A stretch of DNA of 5,733 bases from an uncultured Eubacteriales bacterium (GTDB taxonomy: Bacteria; Bacillota; Clostridia; Lachnospirales; Lachnospiraceae): assembly GCA_902783795.1 (NCBI GenBank), contig CACZSO010000049.1, positions 1 to 5,733 on the forward strand, read 5' to 3'. Each line of letters starts with the position of its first letter. Positions within the stretch are counted from its first letter, which is position 1. Under the pieces are notes generated by a model. That model was not told the origin of the DNA. It searched no databases and saw nothing but the letters and a program-made list of their open reading frames with translations. Of this stretch, positions 1 to 5,733 are shown one piece after another. The translations under genes and the position numbers were made by a program.

Positions 1-564
1 AAACCCATGGAAAGGCTTCTTAGCCATGGCCTTGGCCACGCTGGCTAATCGTTTTCTCGTACCCGGTCTATGGATCACAGAAACATGTGTGATCTTATTT
101 GCCTCATCAGGATATTCCCTGTCAAAATGCATGCCGATCGCAGCTGCTGTCCTTAAGGATGCCTCGTTCGTATACTTGCAGCAGGAATAGAGCGATGGAT
201 GATCTGTATTCTCGAAAGCCCAGTCACGTACGGCACCGGCTGCTTCCCTGGCATATCCCTTGCGCTGGCGATCCTTCCGGATGTGATACCCTATCTCAGG
301 AAGCATCTCCCCCTCTATATTCTGAAGCGTCAGTCCGCAGTCGCCGATCACTTCACCGGTCTCTTTGAGGCACACGGCCCACAGACCGAAGCCATCTTCC
401 TGATAACGCTGCATGTTGCGCTCGATCCAGCCCATGACACGTTTTTCGTCAAAAACATAGGGATAATGCTGCATATTGTCCGCGTCTGCCAGAACAGCGT
501 ACAAGGCATCAAAATCATCCGTATTCATTTCCCGTAAAACTAATCTTTGTGTTTCTAATATCAT
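1..564 (-). CDS. GNAT-family N-acetyltransferase, RimJ/RimL type (3' end beyond window)
   Basis: The frame is open from an ATG at 564 to the left edge, giving 188 residues with no stop, so the gene continues past the window. Families of this type are usually 170-185 residues long, so little is probably missing. The start MILETQRLVLREM is the typical first strand of Acetyltransf_3 (RimJ/RimL-like) enzymes, which move an acetyl group from acetyl-CoA to an amine. The acetyl-CoA loop (motif A, Q/RxxGxG/A) is seen as RQRKGYA at residues 99-105, preceded by the strand EIGYHI (90-95). The motif-B-like segment TNEASLRTAAAIGMHF follows at 132-147. The C-terminal tail after residue 165 is rich in Arg and Lys. 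The start lies 22 bases after the pseudouridine synthase stop and has only a weak purine-rich ribosome site (GTGAAAG), which suggests co-transcription. The substrate cannot be told from sequence: ribosomal protein N-terminus, antibiotic or small amine are all possible. Confidence 0.9.
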   Translation of the reverse strand, partial: MILETQRLVLREMNTDDFDALYAVLADADNMQHYPYVFDEKRVMGWIERNMQRYQEDGFGLWAVCLKETGEVIGDCGLTLQNIEGEMLPEIGYHIRKDRQRKGYAREAAGAVRDWAFENTDHPSLYSCCKYTNEASLRTAAAIGMHFDREYPDEANKITHVSVIHRPGTRKRLASVAKAMAKKPFHGF

Positions 565-586
565 TTTCTTTCACTTTTTATCTATT

Positions 587-1492
587 TCAAACCTCTGCCA
601 GTTTTTTCATATCCTCCGGCAGTGCAGCTTCTATTCGTATTTCTTTTTGTGTAAATGGATGGATAAATGTCATCTCTCCCGCATGCAGGGCGGTCCTTGC
701 TATCAGATCCGAACTTTTTCCGTACATGCTATCGCCCAGCAGCGGATGCCCCTGGGAGGCCATGTGAAAACGGATCTGGTGGGTCCGCCCGGTCAGCGGC
801 ATCACATGAAGAAAGGTACAGCCGTTTATCTCTTTCAGCACCTTATACTCTGTAACCGCTTCCTTGCCGTCAGAAGCCGATGTCATTTTCAGGATCCCTT
901 CTGCGTCTCTTTCTTCTTTCATAGGGGTGATGATCCGCCCCTCCGGCTCTGTAAATAAGCCCTCAGCCACGGCTGTATAGACTTTGACGATGTTATCTTT
1001 GACCCGGTCTGCCGTGAAGCCGTTTTTTGCACATAAAACAATGCCGGAAGTCTCCTTGTCCAGCCGGCCCAGCAGGTGTACCCGCGCTTCCGGCTGAGTC
1101 TCATTAAAATAATACTGGAGCCCGCCAGCCAGTGAATCGGTGAGATGTCCTTTCGACGGATGGCAGACCACGCCGGCAGGTTTATCCACCGCGATCAGGT
1201 TCTCATCCTCATAGAGGATCTTAAGCGGCATTTTTGCAGGAAGCAGGCGGGTCTTTCGATTCACAGAATCACTCAGACGGACAGAAAGGACATCACCCTC
1301 TTTAAGAAACATACGAACATGGCAGGGCTCCCCGTTTAAGAGGATCCCTGCCGGGTCGTATTTGACAGAGCTGATCTTTGCCTGCGAAAAATGCAGTTCT
1401 TTTTTCATGTAGTTCAAAAGAAGCCGGTCCGCATCTTCTTTTCCGATGATGATGGTCAGCCGGTTATCTTTATCCGTTCCCTTGTCTGTCAT
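587..1492 (-). CDS. RluA-family rRNA/tRNA pseudouridine synthase
   Basis: A complete protein of 301 residues, normal for the RluA/RluD family, which isomerises uridine to pseudouridine in structured RNA in the cytoplasm. An S4-like RNA-binding region is expected at about residues 15-75 (ADRLLLNYM, then LLNGEPCHV and FLKEGDVLSV). The catalytic domain begins near 90 with ILYEDENLIAVDKPAGVVCHP. The catalytic aspartate is D145 in GRLDKETSG (142-150); glycine replaces the more usual His/Asn before RLD, a variant I recall from clostridial members. The later family motif LTGRTHQIRFH is at 233-243, followed by GHPLLGDSMYG (248-258). The stop lies 22 bases before the GNAT gene, and the start lies 40 bases after the GH127 stop with an AGGAAAA sequence rather far upstream. 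Which RNA position it modifies (RluD-like 23S sites or another) cannot be decided, so no symbol is given. Confidence 0.95.
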   Translation of the reverse strand: MTDKGTDKDNRLTIIIGKEDADRLLLNYMKKELHFSQAKISSVKYDPAGILLNGEPCHVRMFLKEGDVLSVRLSDSVNRKTRLLPAKMPLKILYEDENLIAVDKPAGVVCHPSKGHLTDSLAGGLQYYFNETQPEARVHLLGRLDKETSGIVLCAKNGFTADRVKDNIVKVYTAVAEGLFTEPEGRIITPMKEERDAEGILKMTSASDGKEAVTEYKVLKEINGCTFLHVMPLTGRTHQIRFHMASQGHPLLGDSMYGKSSDLIARTALHAGEMTFIHPFTQKEIRIEAALPEDMKKLAEV

Positions 1493-1532
1493 TCTGTCTG
1501 CTTTTCCTGTCTTCTGAGGATCATTTCGTTCT

Positions 1533-3425
1533 TTACTCTTCTGTCATCCAGACCCGCATATCCTTCGCTTCCCGGTTAGCCCAGGCGTAATAGGGGATGG
1601 CCTGCAATGTCACATTTTCCGCCTCCGGCCGTGTTTCACTGTATAAACTGTCTCCAGCCATCTTGTACCGCTTTCCCTGGATCTCCATAGGTTTTACCCC
1701 ATGAAGCAAGGTCTCATCAAAGGCTTTCATCACCGGCAGCCCATCCGACACACGCAGTTCAGCTAGGGGTTCCGGATTATCCACGCCCTCAAAACAGTAC
1801 ACTAAAGGACCATACATGAAAGCCGCGCAGCCTGCATTGGCCCGGATCTTAGGATGTGCATAAAAGCGGCGGGGTCTTAGTGTAAGATCCAGCATCAGCT
1901 CATGTGTGCCTTCTGATATATCCAGTTGCAGGTATCCGTCTTCCGGCAGTTTCCGGATCTCTTTGCCATCCAGAAAAGCTCCCCATTTTTCCGTCCATCC
2001 GGGGATCCTTACAAACAGTGAAAATGCCTCTTTTGCGGACACTTTCCAGCACAGGCTGCCTTCCCAGGGATAGCTGGTTTTCAGGCTGAAATCAGCCTTA
2101 TTCGTGCTTACGGAACCGCCCAGATACTGATGGATCACCACCCCATCCTCTGCTTCTTCATAGGCGTAGGACGGCAGGGATGTTATGAGCCGGCTCAAGT
2201 TAGGCGGACAGCAGGCGCAGGCAAACCATTTCGGCCGGGTCCCCAGCACATGCTCATATTCATTCTCTTTTCCGGCCAGCGCCTGAACGACTTCCAGCGG
2301 ATTGACATAGAAGAACCGGTCCGCCTCCAGGGACATGCCTGACAGCAGGCCATTGTACAAGACCTGCTCCATAATATCGGCGGTCTTCCCGTCCCGCTTC
2401 AGTTTCAGCATCCTTTGGCCAAAGAACATGGCGCCCACAGAGGCGCAGGTCTCCGCATAAGCCGTATCATTAGGCAGTTCATAATTCCGCATGAAGGCTT
2501 CGCCCCAGGTGGTGGCGCCGAAACCGCCGGTAATGTACATTTTCTTATTGACAATATTGTCCCACAGACGGAACACCGCGGCTTTCAGGGTGTCATCCTC
2601 TGTTTCTTTCGCGATCTGTGCGGCCGCCGTGTAAAGATACATGGCACGCACGGAATGACCCACAGCTTCCTCCTGTTCACGGATAGGCTTGTGTGCCTGC
2701 ATGTAGGTCTTTTTGTTCATATGGAAACCTTTGAAATGTTCGGCTCCGTTCCGCTGCTGTCTCTCCAGGTCAAAGAAATTCGGCTCTTTTCCCCGTTCAT
2801 TGATGAAGTATTCCGCTAACTTAAGATACCTCTCATTACCGGTCGTCCGATATAATCTCAAAAGGCCGATCTCCACTTCGGGATGTCCCGGAAGGCCGTG
2901 GATCTTTCCTTCTTCCGGTCCGATGACGGTATCGATATGATCTGCCATCCGGCACATGATGTCCAAAAACTTCCGCTTTCCGGTGGCTTCAAAATACGCT
3001 GCAGCGCCTTCCATCAGATGGCCGGCACAGTAGAGTTCGTGGCATTCTTCCAGGTTCGTCCAGCGCTTTCCCGGCTCTTTTACAGTAAAATAGGTATTCA
3101 GATAACCGTCGGGAAGCTGTGCCTTTTCTATCAGGTCCACCAGTGCATCGATCTCTTTTTCCAGCACTTCATCCGGCCGGATCATCAGGCTGTAGGACGC
3201 GCTTTCGATCCACTTGCCCACATCACTGTCCTGGAAAACATAACCGTAGAATTCACCTGTGGCAAGTCCTGCGGCGATACGGAAGTTTTCGATGGCATGA
3301 GAGGGCTCCGTATCCGGCGCCTCATCCTTTAAAATGGAAAGCTGGAGCGGGATCATACGGTCCATGACCTGGCGGATCCGCTGTGTCCAGAAATCATTTG
3401 GGTCGGGGCTGAAAGTATAGTTCAT
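1533..3425 (-). CDS. Glycoside hydrolase family 127, beta-L-arabinofuranosidase (DUF1680)
   Basis: The preferred ATG at 3425 gives 630 residues; an in-frame ATG at 3452 would add nine and give 639. Numbering here uses the longer form. The family removes terminal beta-L-arabinofuranose from plant hydroxyproline-linked or other arabino-oligosaccharides, using a zinc-held cysteine as nucleophile. The known site of Bifidobacterium longum HypBA1 (Glu322 acid/base; zinc ligands Glu338, Cys340, Cys417, Cys418; Cys417 nucleophile) maps by spacing onto E318 (GEAF), E334 and C336 (YAETCASVG), and C414-C415 (ACACCPPN), so the enzyme should be active. FWTQRI (21-26) begins the (alpha/alpha)6-barrel, YCAGHLMEGA (141-150) is a family signature, and FMYGPLVYCFEG (545-556) lies in the C-terminal beta-sandwich region. 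No signal peptide is seen, so it should act in the cytoplasm on imported oligosaccharides. It follows the RCK_C membrane gene closely and precedes the pseudouridine synthase by 40 bases. Related GH families share this fold, so the exact sugar is inferred. Confidence 0.93.
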   Translation of the reverse strand: MNYTFSPDPNDFWTQRIRQVMDRMIPLQLSILKDEAPDTEPSHAIENFRIAAGLATGEFYGYVFQDSDVGKWIESASYSLMIRPDEVLEKEIDALVDLIEKAQLPDGYLNTYFTVKEPGKRWTNLEECHELYCAGHLMEGAAAYFEATGKRKFLDIMCRMADHIDTVIGPEEGKIHGLPGHPEVEIGLLRLYRTTGNERYLKLAEYFINERGKEPNFFDLERQQRNGAEHFKGFHMNKKTYMQAHKPIREQEEAVGHSVRAMYLYTAAAQIAKETEDDTLKAAVFRLWDNIVNKKMYITGGFGATTWGEAFMRNYELPNDTAYAETCASVGAMFFGQRMLKLKRDGKTADIMEQVLYNGLLSGMSLEADRFFYVNPLEVVQALAGKENEYEHVLGTRPKWFACACCPPNLSRLITSLPSYAYEEAEDGVVIHQYLGGSVSTNKADFSLKTSYPWEGSLCWKVSAKEAFSLFVRIPGWTEKWGAFLDGKEIRKLPEDGYLQLDISEGTHELMLDLTLRPRRFYAHPKIRANAGCAAFMYGPLVYCFEGVDNPEPLAELRVSDGLPVMKAFDETLLHGVKPMEIQGKRYKMAGDSLYSETRPEAENVTLQAIPYYAWANREAKDMRVWMTEE

Positions 3426-3432
3426 GGTATTA

Positions 3433-3438
3433 TTCCTT
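3433..3438 (-). promoter_or_regulatory. Ribosome binding site favouring the inner GH127 start
   Basis: AAGGAA on the minus strand lies seven bases before the ATG at 3425, an ideal position. The alternative ATG at 3452 has AGGAAG about eleven bases upstream and an AGG directly touching the start codon, both poorly placed. The inner start also begins close to the conserved FW..R segment, as in other family members. The choice changes the protein by only nine residues. Confidence 0.55.
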
Positions 3439-3458
3439 GTGTAAAAATCCATCCTGCT

Positions 3459-4178
3459 TTATTCTTCCTGATCAGAAAAATATTCTCTTGCATTAAAAGC
3501 TGTGCATATCTTTTTATACTCGCCGAAAAGGGTCAGCCGGTCGCCTTCCCGGAATACCAAATCTGCCGGCGGCACTTCCGCTTTCTGATTATTCCGTTCG
3601 GTCAGCAGCACCAGCAGGTTATATTCTGTTTTAAGACCGCTTTCCCCCAATGTCTTATCCTTCAGAAAAACCGGCACCGTATTCAGCGTCACCTGGGCTA
3701 TACAGTCGCTGCCGATCTGGTCCATGAGCATGACGCTGTTGGCATCCGGCGTGCCGGAGATCCTGCCCGCCAGCTTTTCCATCTTTCGGTCCAGCCAGAC
3801 TCTTACTGCCCGGGACCTGACCATCACCACGATCCCGATCACCACAGCAGCAGGGATCAGCAGACTGGTAAGGGACGATGTGATCCCGGATAAGTCAAAG
3901 GATACAAAGAAATTGATAAAAGCCGATACAATGGTGATGTTGAAGATGAAACCGAACATCATGGTAGACCGGGCCAGCCGACGCCGGGAACGGGTGGATA
4001 AAAACATCTCACTCTCCCGGGTGGTAAAACCGCAGGCTGTCAAAAGAGATGTCACCTGAAACCGCGCTTTTTCTTCCGGCAGGCCTACCAGCCGGAACAG
4101 CATGGTGAAGATCTCCGATATGATCCAATACAGAAGGATCAGCGCCGCGAACAGCGACGCTGCCGCATATATGTTCAT
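3459..4178 (-). CDS. Membrane protein with C-terminal RCK_C (TrkA-C) domain
   Basis: A complete protein of 239 residues. Three hydrophobic segments are visible at about 5-30, 72-95 and 100-122. Between the first two is LPEEKARFQVTSLLTACGFTTRESE (33-57, in two pieces: LPEEKARFQ and TSLLTACGFTTRESE), then RSRRRLAR (63-70), the recognisable signature of a family of small TrkA-C membrane proteins (RFQ..S..T..GFTT.E.E...RRR). Residues about 155-228 form an RCK_C fold: strands around QVTLNTVPVF, the LGESGL turn, then LLVLLTERN and the typical FREGDRLTLFGE. RCK_C domains regulate cation transporters and in several Firmicutes bind cyclic di-AMP; whether this one does is inference. There is no RCK_N (NAD/ATP-binding) half. 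A GGCGG ribosome site lies eight bases before the start. The gene ends 33 bases before the preferred GH127 start (6 before the alternative), which suggests one transcript, although no functional link to sugar release is evident. Confidence 0.82.
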   Translation of the reverse strand: MNIYAAASLFAALILLYWIISEIFTMLFRLVGLPEEKARFQVTSLLTACGFTTRESEMFLSTRSRRRLARSTMMFGFIFNITIVSAFINFFVSFDLSGITSSLTSLLIPAAVVIGIVVMVRSRAVRVWLDRKMEKLAGRISGTPDANSVMLMDQIGSDCIAQVTLNTVPVFLKDKTLGESGLKTEYNLLVLLTERNNQKAEVPPADLVFREGDRLTLFGEYKKICTAFNAREYFSDQEE

Positions 4179-4221
4179 TAAGACGTCCGCCTTTCCTAAG
4201 ATTCATGTGTTTGTTAAGAAT

Positions 4222-4297
4222 CCCATCCGTCGGAGCCTCAGGCTGCCACTGGCTTCCCCCCCGGGGGAAGCTGTCGTCGAAGCCGGCTGATGAGGGG
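4222..4297. repeat. GC-rich three-hairpin intergenic repeat, element A
   Basis: This fills most of the 139-base gap between the lysozyme-like gene and the RCK_C gene. The strongest hairpin is 4252-4271, an 8-bp stem GCTTCCCC/GGGGAAGC with a four-base loop. On its left, AGCC/GGCT (4234-4244) pairs around a TCA loop and extends by two pairs across a bulge. On its right, the arm around 4274-4288 includes the palindrome AGCCGGCT and looks like a decayed stem. The outer ends are imperfect inverted sequences: CCCATCCG at 4222-4229 and CTGATGAGG at 4287-4295. It shares CATCCGTC, a GC(T/A)GCCAC-like stretch and the CTTCCCC/GGGGAAG hairpin with element B. No T-run follows on either strand, so it is not a standard terminator, though it could affect read-through or mRNA stability. 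I recall similar elements scattered in gut Clostridia genomes; no search was possible. Confidence 0.7.
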
Positions 4298-4317
4298 ATC
4301 CTGCCTGCCTTTTATTC

Positions 4318-4893
4318 CTAAGCCTCTTTATAAATCATATAATAACCGTAAACTTCTTCACCATAGGCAGTGATCTTTTTTACGTTGGCATTATACCGGC
4401 TGAAAGCCAGTTTATATTCCTCCGCAGAAAAAGTGGAAAAATCCGTCCGTCCCACGGTCTCCGATGCCCCAGAGACCATGTTCAGCACAGAAAGCTTCAG
4501 ATTAAACTCCCGGTCTTTATGCAGCTTCAGCCATATAAAGCGCACATCTTCCGGATCTTTTGAAGAAAATGTCCTGTCCTCCGGAAGCCCCAGCTGGGCC
4601 TTCGTCACCAGCTGGTTTTCCAGGGCAAAGTTCAGGGCATTAACTGCCACAAAACCGTAGATCTGCCCATAACCGGTGGAGCTGTCATGACGGTGGAACA
4701 ACCTGGAAAGAAAACGGCTTTTCACGATCATATCGACCCCTGCATCCAGAAGATCGATATCCTTTATCTCCCGGTAAAGAATGGCCTTGATAAAGGCCTC
4801 CGGGACATGGTAGTCTTCTGATGCCTTATGGATGGCCGGTTCCATTTCTTTAATGATGTTTTCTGTCTTTTTCAGACTGTACAGTTTTATCAT
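4318..4893 (-). CDS. Uncharacterised protein with lysozyme/lytic-transglycosylase-like pattern
   Basis: A complete protein of 191 residues that I do not recognise as a named gene. Its order of motifs resembles the SLT/goose-lysozyme superfamily, which cleaves peptidoglycan glycan strands: a helix VPEAFIKAILYREI (30-43) carrying a possible catalytic glutamate E42, then STGYGQIYGF (72-81) in the place of the family's GA.GLMQ turn, then FNLKLSVLNMV (130-140) like the N...G...L helix, and finally AFSRYNANVKKITAYGEEV (163-181) in the place of the AYNAG...Y..KV end. About 30 residues separate E42 from the GYGQ turn, longer than in classical SLT domains. No signal peptide, lipobox or membrane segment is seen, which is odd for a wall enzyme and would fit a phage-like, holin-dependent or non-wall role. 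GGGGAA lies four bases before the ATG, a somewhat tight site. The gene sits alone between two related repeats. The fold assignment is moderate and activity is unproven. Confidence 0.72.
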   Translation of the reverse strand: MIKLYSLKKTENIIKEMEPAIHKASEDYHVPEAFIKAILYREIKDIDLLDAGVDMIVKSRFLSRLFHRHDSSTGYGQIYGFVAVNALNFALENQLVTKAQLGLPEDRTFSSKDPEDVRFIWLKLHKDREFNLKLSVLNMVSGASETVGRTDFSTFSAEEYKLAFSRYNANVKKITAYGEEVYGYYMIYKEA

Positions 4894-4918
4894 TATATTC
4901 CCCGATGTCTGTAATTAC

Positions 4919-4972
4919 TCCTCATCCGTCTGCCCTCCGGGCAGCCACCTTCCCCAGAGGGGAAGGCTTTGG
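4919..4972. repeat. GC-rich double-hairpin intergenic repeat, element B
   Basis: Two perfect hairpins lie side by side: CTGCCC/GGGCAG at 4930-4944 (6 bp, three-base loop) and CCTTCCCC/GGGGAAGG at 4948-4966 (8 bp, three-base loop). The left end CTCATCCGTC matches the left end of element A in the same orientation, and the second hairpin has the same core as A's central stem, so B looks like A without its right third. On the minus-strand transcript the hairpins begin seven bases after the dehydrogenase stop codon. They lack a following U-run, so a classical intrinsic terminator is unlikely; 3'-end protection or partial termination is possible. Confidence 0.72.
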
Positions 4973-4973
4973 C

Positions 4974-5733
4974 TTACTCGGTGTCCACGTCGATCAGCAC
5001 CTTCATGGTCTTTTCCCGGTTTTCATCGATGTATTGGTAAGCTTTCAGATAATCTTTGAAGGCAAAATGAGCGGTCTGCAGGGGCTTCAACTGGATCTTT
5101 CCCTCGCCCACCAGCCGGATCGCGTCCACATAATCTTCATGCCGGTACATCATCGTGGTGTTCAGGTCCAGTTCTGAATCATTCAGTTTCGCCAGGTCCA
5201 CACTTGCTCTCTTCCCGAACACCGCCACCAGGATGATGGTGGATCCCTTTCGGGCGTTCTGGATGGCCTGGTCCATGGTGATATCCGTACCCGCGCACTC
5301 ATAGATCACATCGGCCTTATCCGGACCGAAAGCCTTCAGCAGTGCTTCCGCATAGTCCTCTTTTGCTGTATTCACTGCATAGTCAGCGCCTAGCTGCTTC
5401 GCAAGAGCCAGCCGTCCGTCAGAAATATCCGTGGCGAACACTTCTGCTGCTCCCATGGCTTTCAAAGACTGGATCAGCAGGATGCCGATAGGCCCGCAGC
5501 CCAAGACCACAGCCTTTGCGCCTTTCAGGTCCGGAAAGCGTTTCGCCGCATGCACCGTCACCGCCAAAGGCTCGATCATGGCACCATCATTATAAGACAT
5601 ATCCTCCGGCAGCAATGTCACTTTGGAAGCATCTACAGCAAAATACTCAGAGGCTGTGCCGGTGGTCTGGAAGCCCATGACCTTCAGCTTTTCGCATAAG
5701 TTATACTTCCCATGAAGGCAGGGGTAACAACGT
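4974..5733 (-). CDS. Zinc-dependent medium-chain alcohol/polyol dehydrogenase (5' end beyond window)
   Basis: The frame is open from the right edge (first full codon at 5732-5730) to a TAA at 4974, giving 252 residues; about 90-95 N-terminal residues holding the first catalytic zinc ligands are outside. An internal ATG at 5678 is not the true start, because the upstream codons encode the structural zinc lobe: C2, C5 and C13 of the visible part (CYPCLHGKYNLC) are the last three of the four cysteines. EPLAVTVHA (visible 54-62) is the conserved active-site helix, with its Glu typical of sorbitol/threonine-type enzymes. The Rossmann motif is VLGCGPIG (76-83), and ATDIS with D102 at the end of the second strand indicates NAD(H) rather than NADP(H). 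The C-terminal half, through HEDYVDAIRLVGEGKI (198-213) and the end KTMKVLIDVD, is family-typical. It oxidises a secondary alcohol or polyol, or reduces the ketone; sorbitol/L-iditol, a threonine-type substrate or butanediol cannot be told apart. A repeat follows directly. Confidence 0.93.
   Translation of the reverse strand, partial: RCYPCLHGKYNLCEKLKVMGFQTTGTASEYFAVDASKVTLLPEDMSYNDGAMIEPLAVTVHAAKRFPDLKGAKAVVLGCGPIGILLIQSLKAMGAAEVFATDISDGRLALAKQLGADYAVNTAKEDYAEALLKAFGPDKADVIYECAGTDITMDQAIQNARKGSTIILVAVFGKRASVDLAKLNDSELDLNTTMMYRHEDYVDAIRLVGEGKIQLKPLQTAHFAFKDYLKAYQYIDENREKTMKVLIDVDTE

Noticed and set aside
199..537. Plus-strand reading frame of 112 codons opposite the acetyltransferase
   Set aside because: The opposite strand encodes a clear GNAT protein with an acetyl-CoA motif; the plus-strand translation has no recognisable family features.
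1493..1532. Short reading frame ATG ATC CTC... in the gap before the pseudouridine synthase
   Set aside because: It reaches a TGA after eleven codons, at the ATG of the next gene, and has no clear ribosome site; a leader peptide is possible but unsupported.
2415..3332. Plus-strand reading frames of 134 and 149 codons inside the arabinofuranosidase gene
   Set aside because: They are antisense shadows of a conserved GH127 gene with all catalytic residues and have no recognisable protein features or convincing ribosome sites.
4009..4206. Minus-strand 65-codon frame beginning just before the RCK_C gene
   Set aside because: It overlaps the RCK_C gene in another frame, and its translation is not membrane-like or family-like.
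4252..4271. Central hairpin of element A as an intrinsic terminator
   Set aside because: The stem is strong, but neither strand has a run of T directly after it, and the same core occurs in element B, so a repeat explains it better.
4892..4897. TATAAT on the minus strand at the start of the lysozyme-like gene
   Set aside because: It overlaps the start codon, and the hexamer 17 bases upstream (GAGTAA) is not a -35 box, so it cannot be the promoter of that gene; it is likely chance.

Overview
The window looks like a stretch of chromosome from a gut-type Clostridia, probably Lachnospiraceae-like. This is inferred from the roughly 50% GC content, the protein style (a DUF1680/GH127 arabinofuranosidase, a clostridial RluA-type synthase) and two GC-rich multi-hairpin repeats of a kind I recall from such genomes. 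No marker gene is present, so the taxonomy is tentative. All six genes are read from the minus strand, so in transcription order the window runs from its right end to its left end. Nothing convincing is encoded on the plus strand.

In transcription order: (1) the C-terminal 252 residues of a zinc-dependent medium-chain (sorbitol/threonine-type) dehydrogenase, cut by the right edge; (2) repeat element B, a double hairpin placed seven bases after its stop codon; (3) a 191-residue uncharacterised protein with a lysozyme/lytic-transglycosylase-like pattern; (4) repeat element A, a longer three-hairpin copy; (5) a small membrane protein ending in an RCK_C (TrkA-C) ligand-binding domain; (6) a GH127 beta-L-arabinofuranosidase, starting 6 or 33 bases after it; (7) an RluA-family pseudouridine synthase; (8) a RimJ/RimL-type GNAT acetyltransferase, cut by the left edge.

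The last four genes are closely spaced (gaps of 6/33, 40 and 22 bases) and are probably one transcription unit, although their functions are mixed: ion sensing, sugar release, RNA modification and acetylation. The dehydrogenase and the arabinofuranosidase could both serve pentose or polyol use, but no transporter or pentose kinase is visible to support a dedicated arabinan pathway. There is no tRNA, rRNA, CRISPR array, transposase or integrase. No stretch longer than about 140 bases lacks a gene.

I do not see a clearly new system. The items most worth a second look are the pair of related repeats bracketing the lysozyme-like gene, that gene itself, and the RCK_C membrane protein without a nucleotide-binding RCK_N half.
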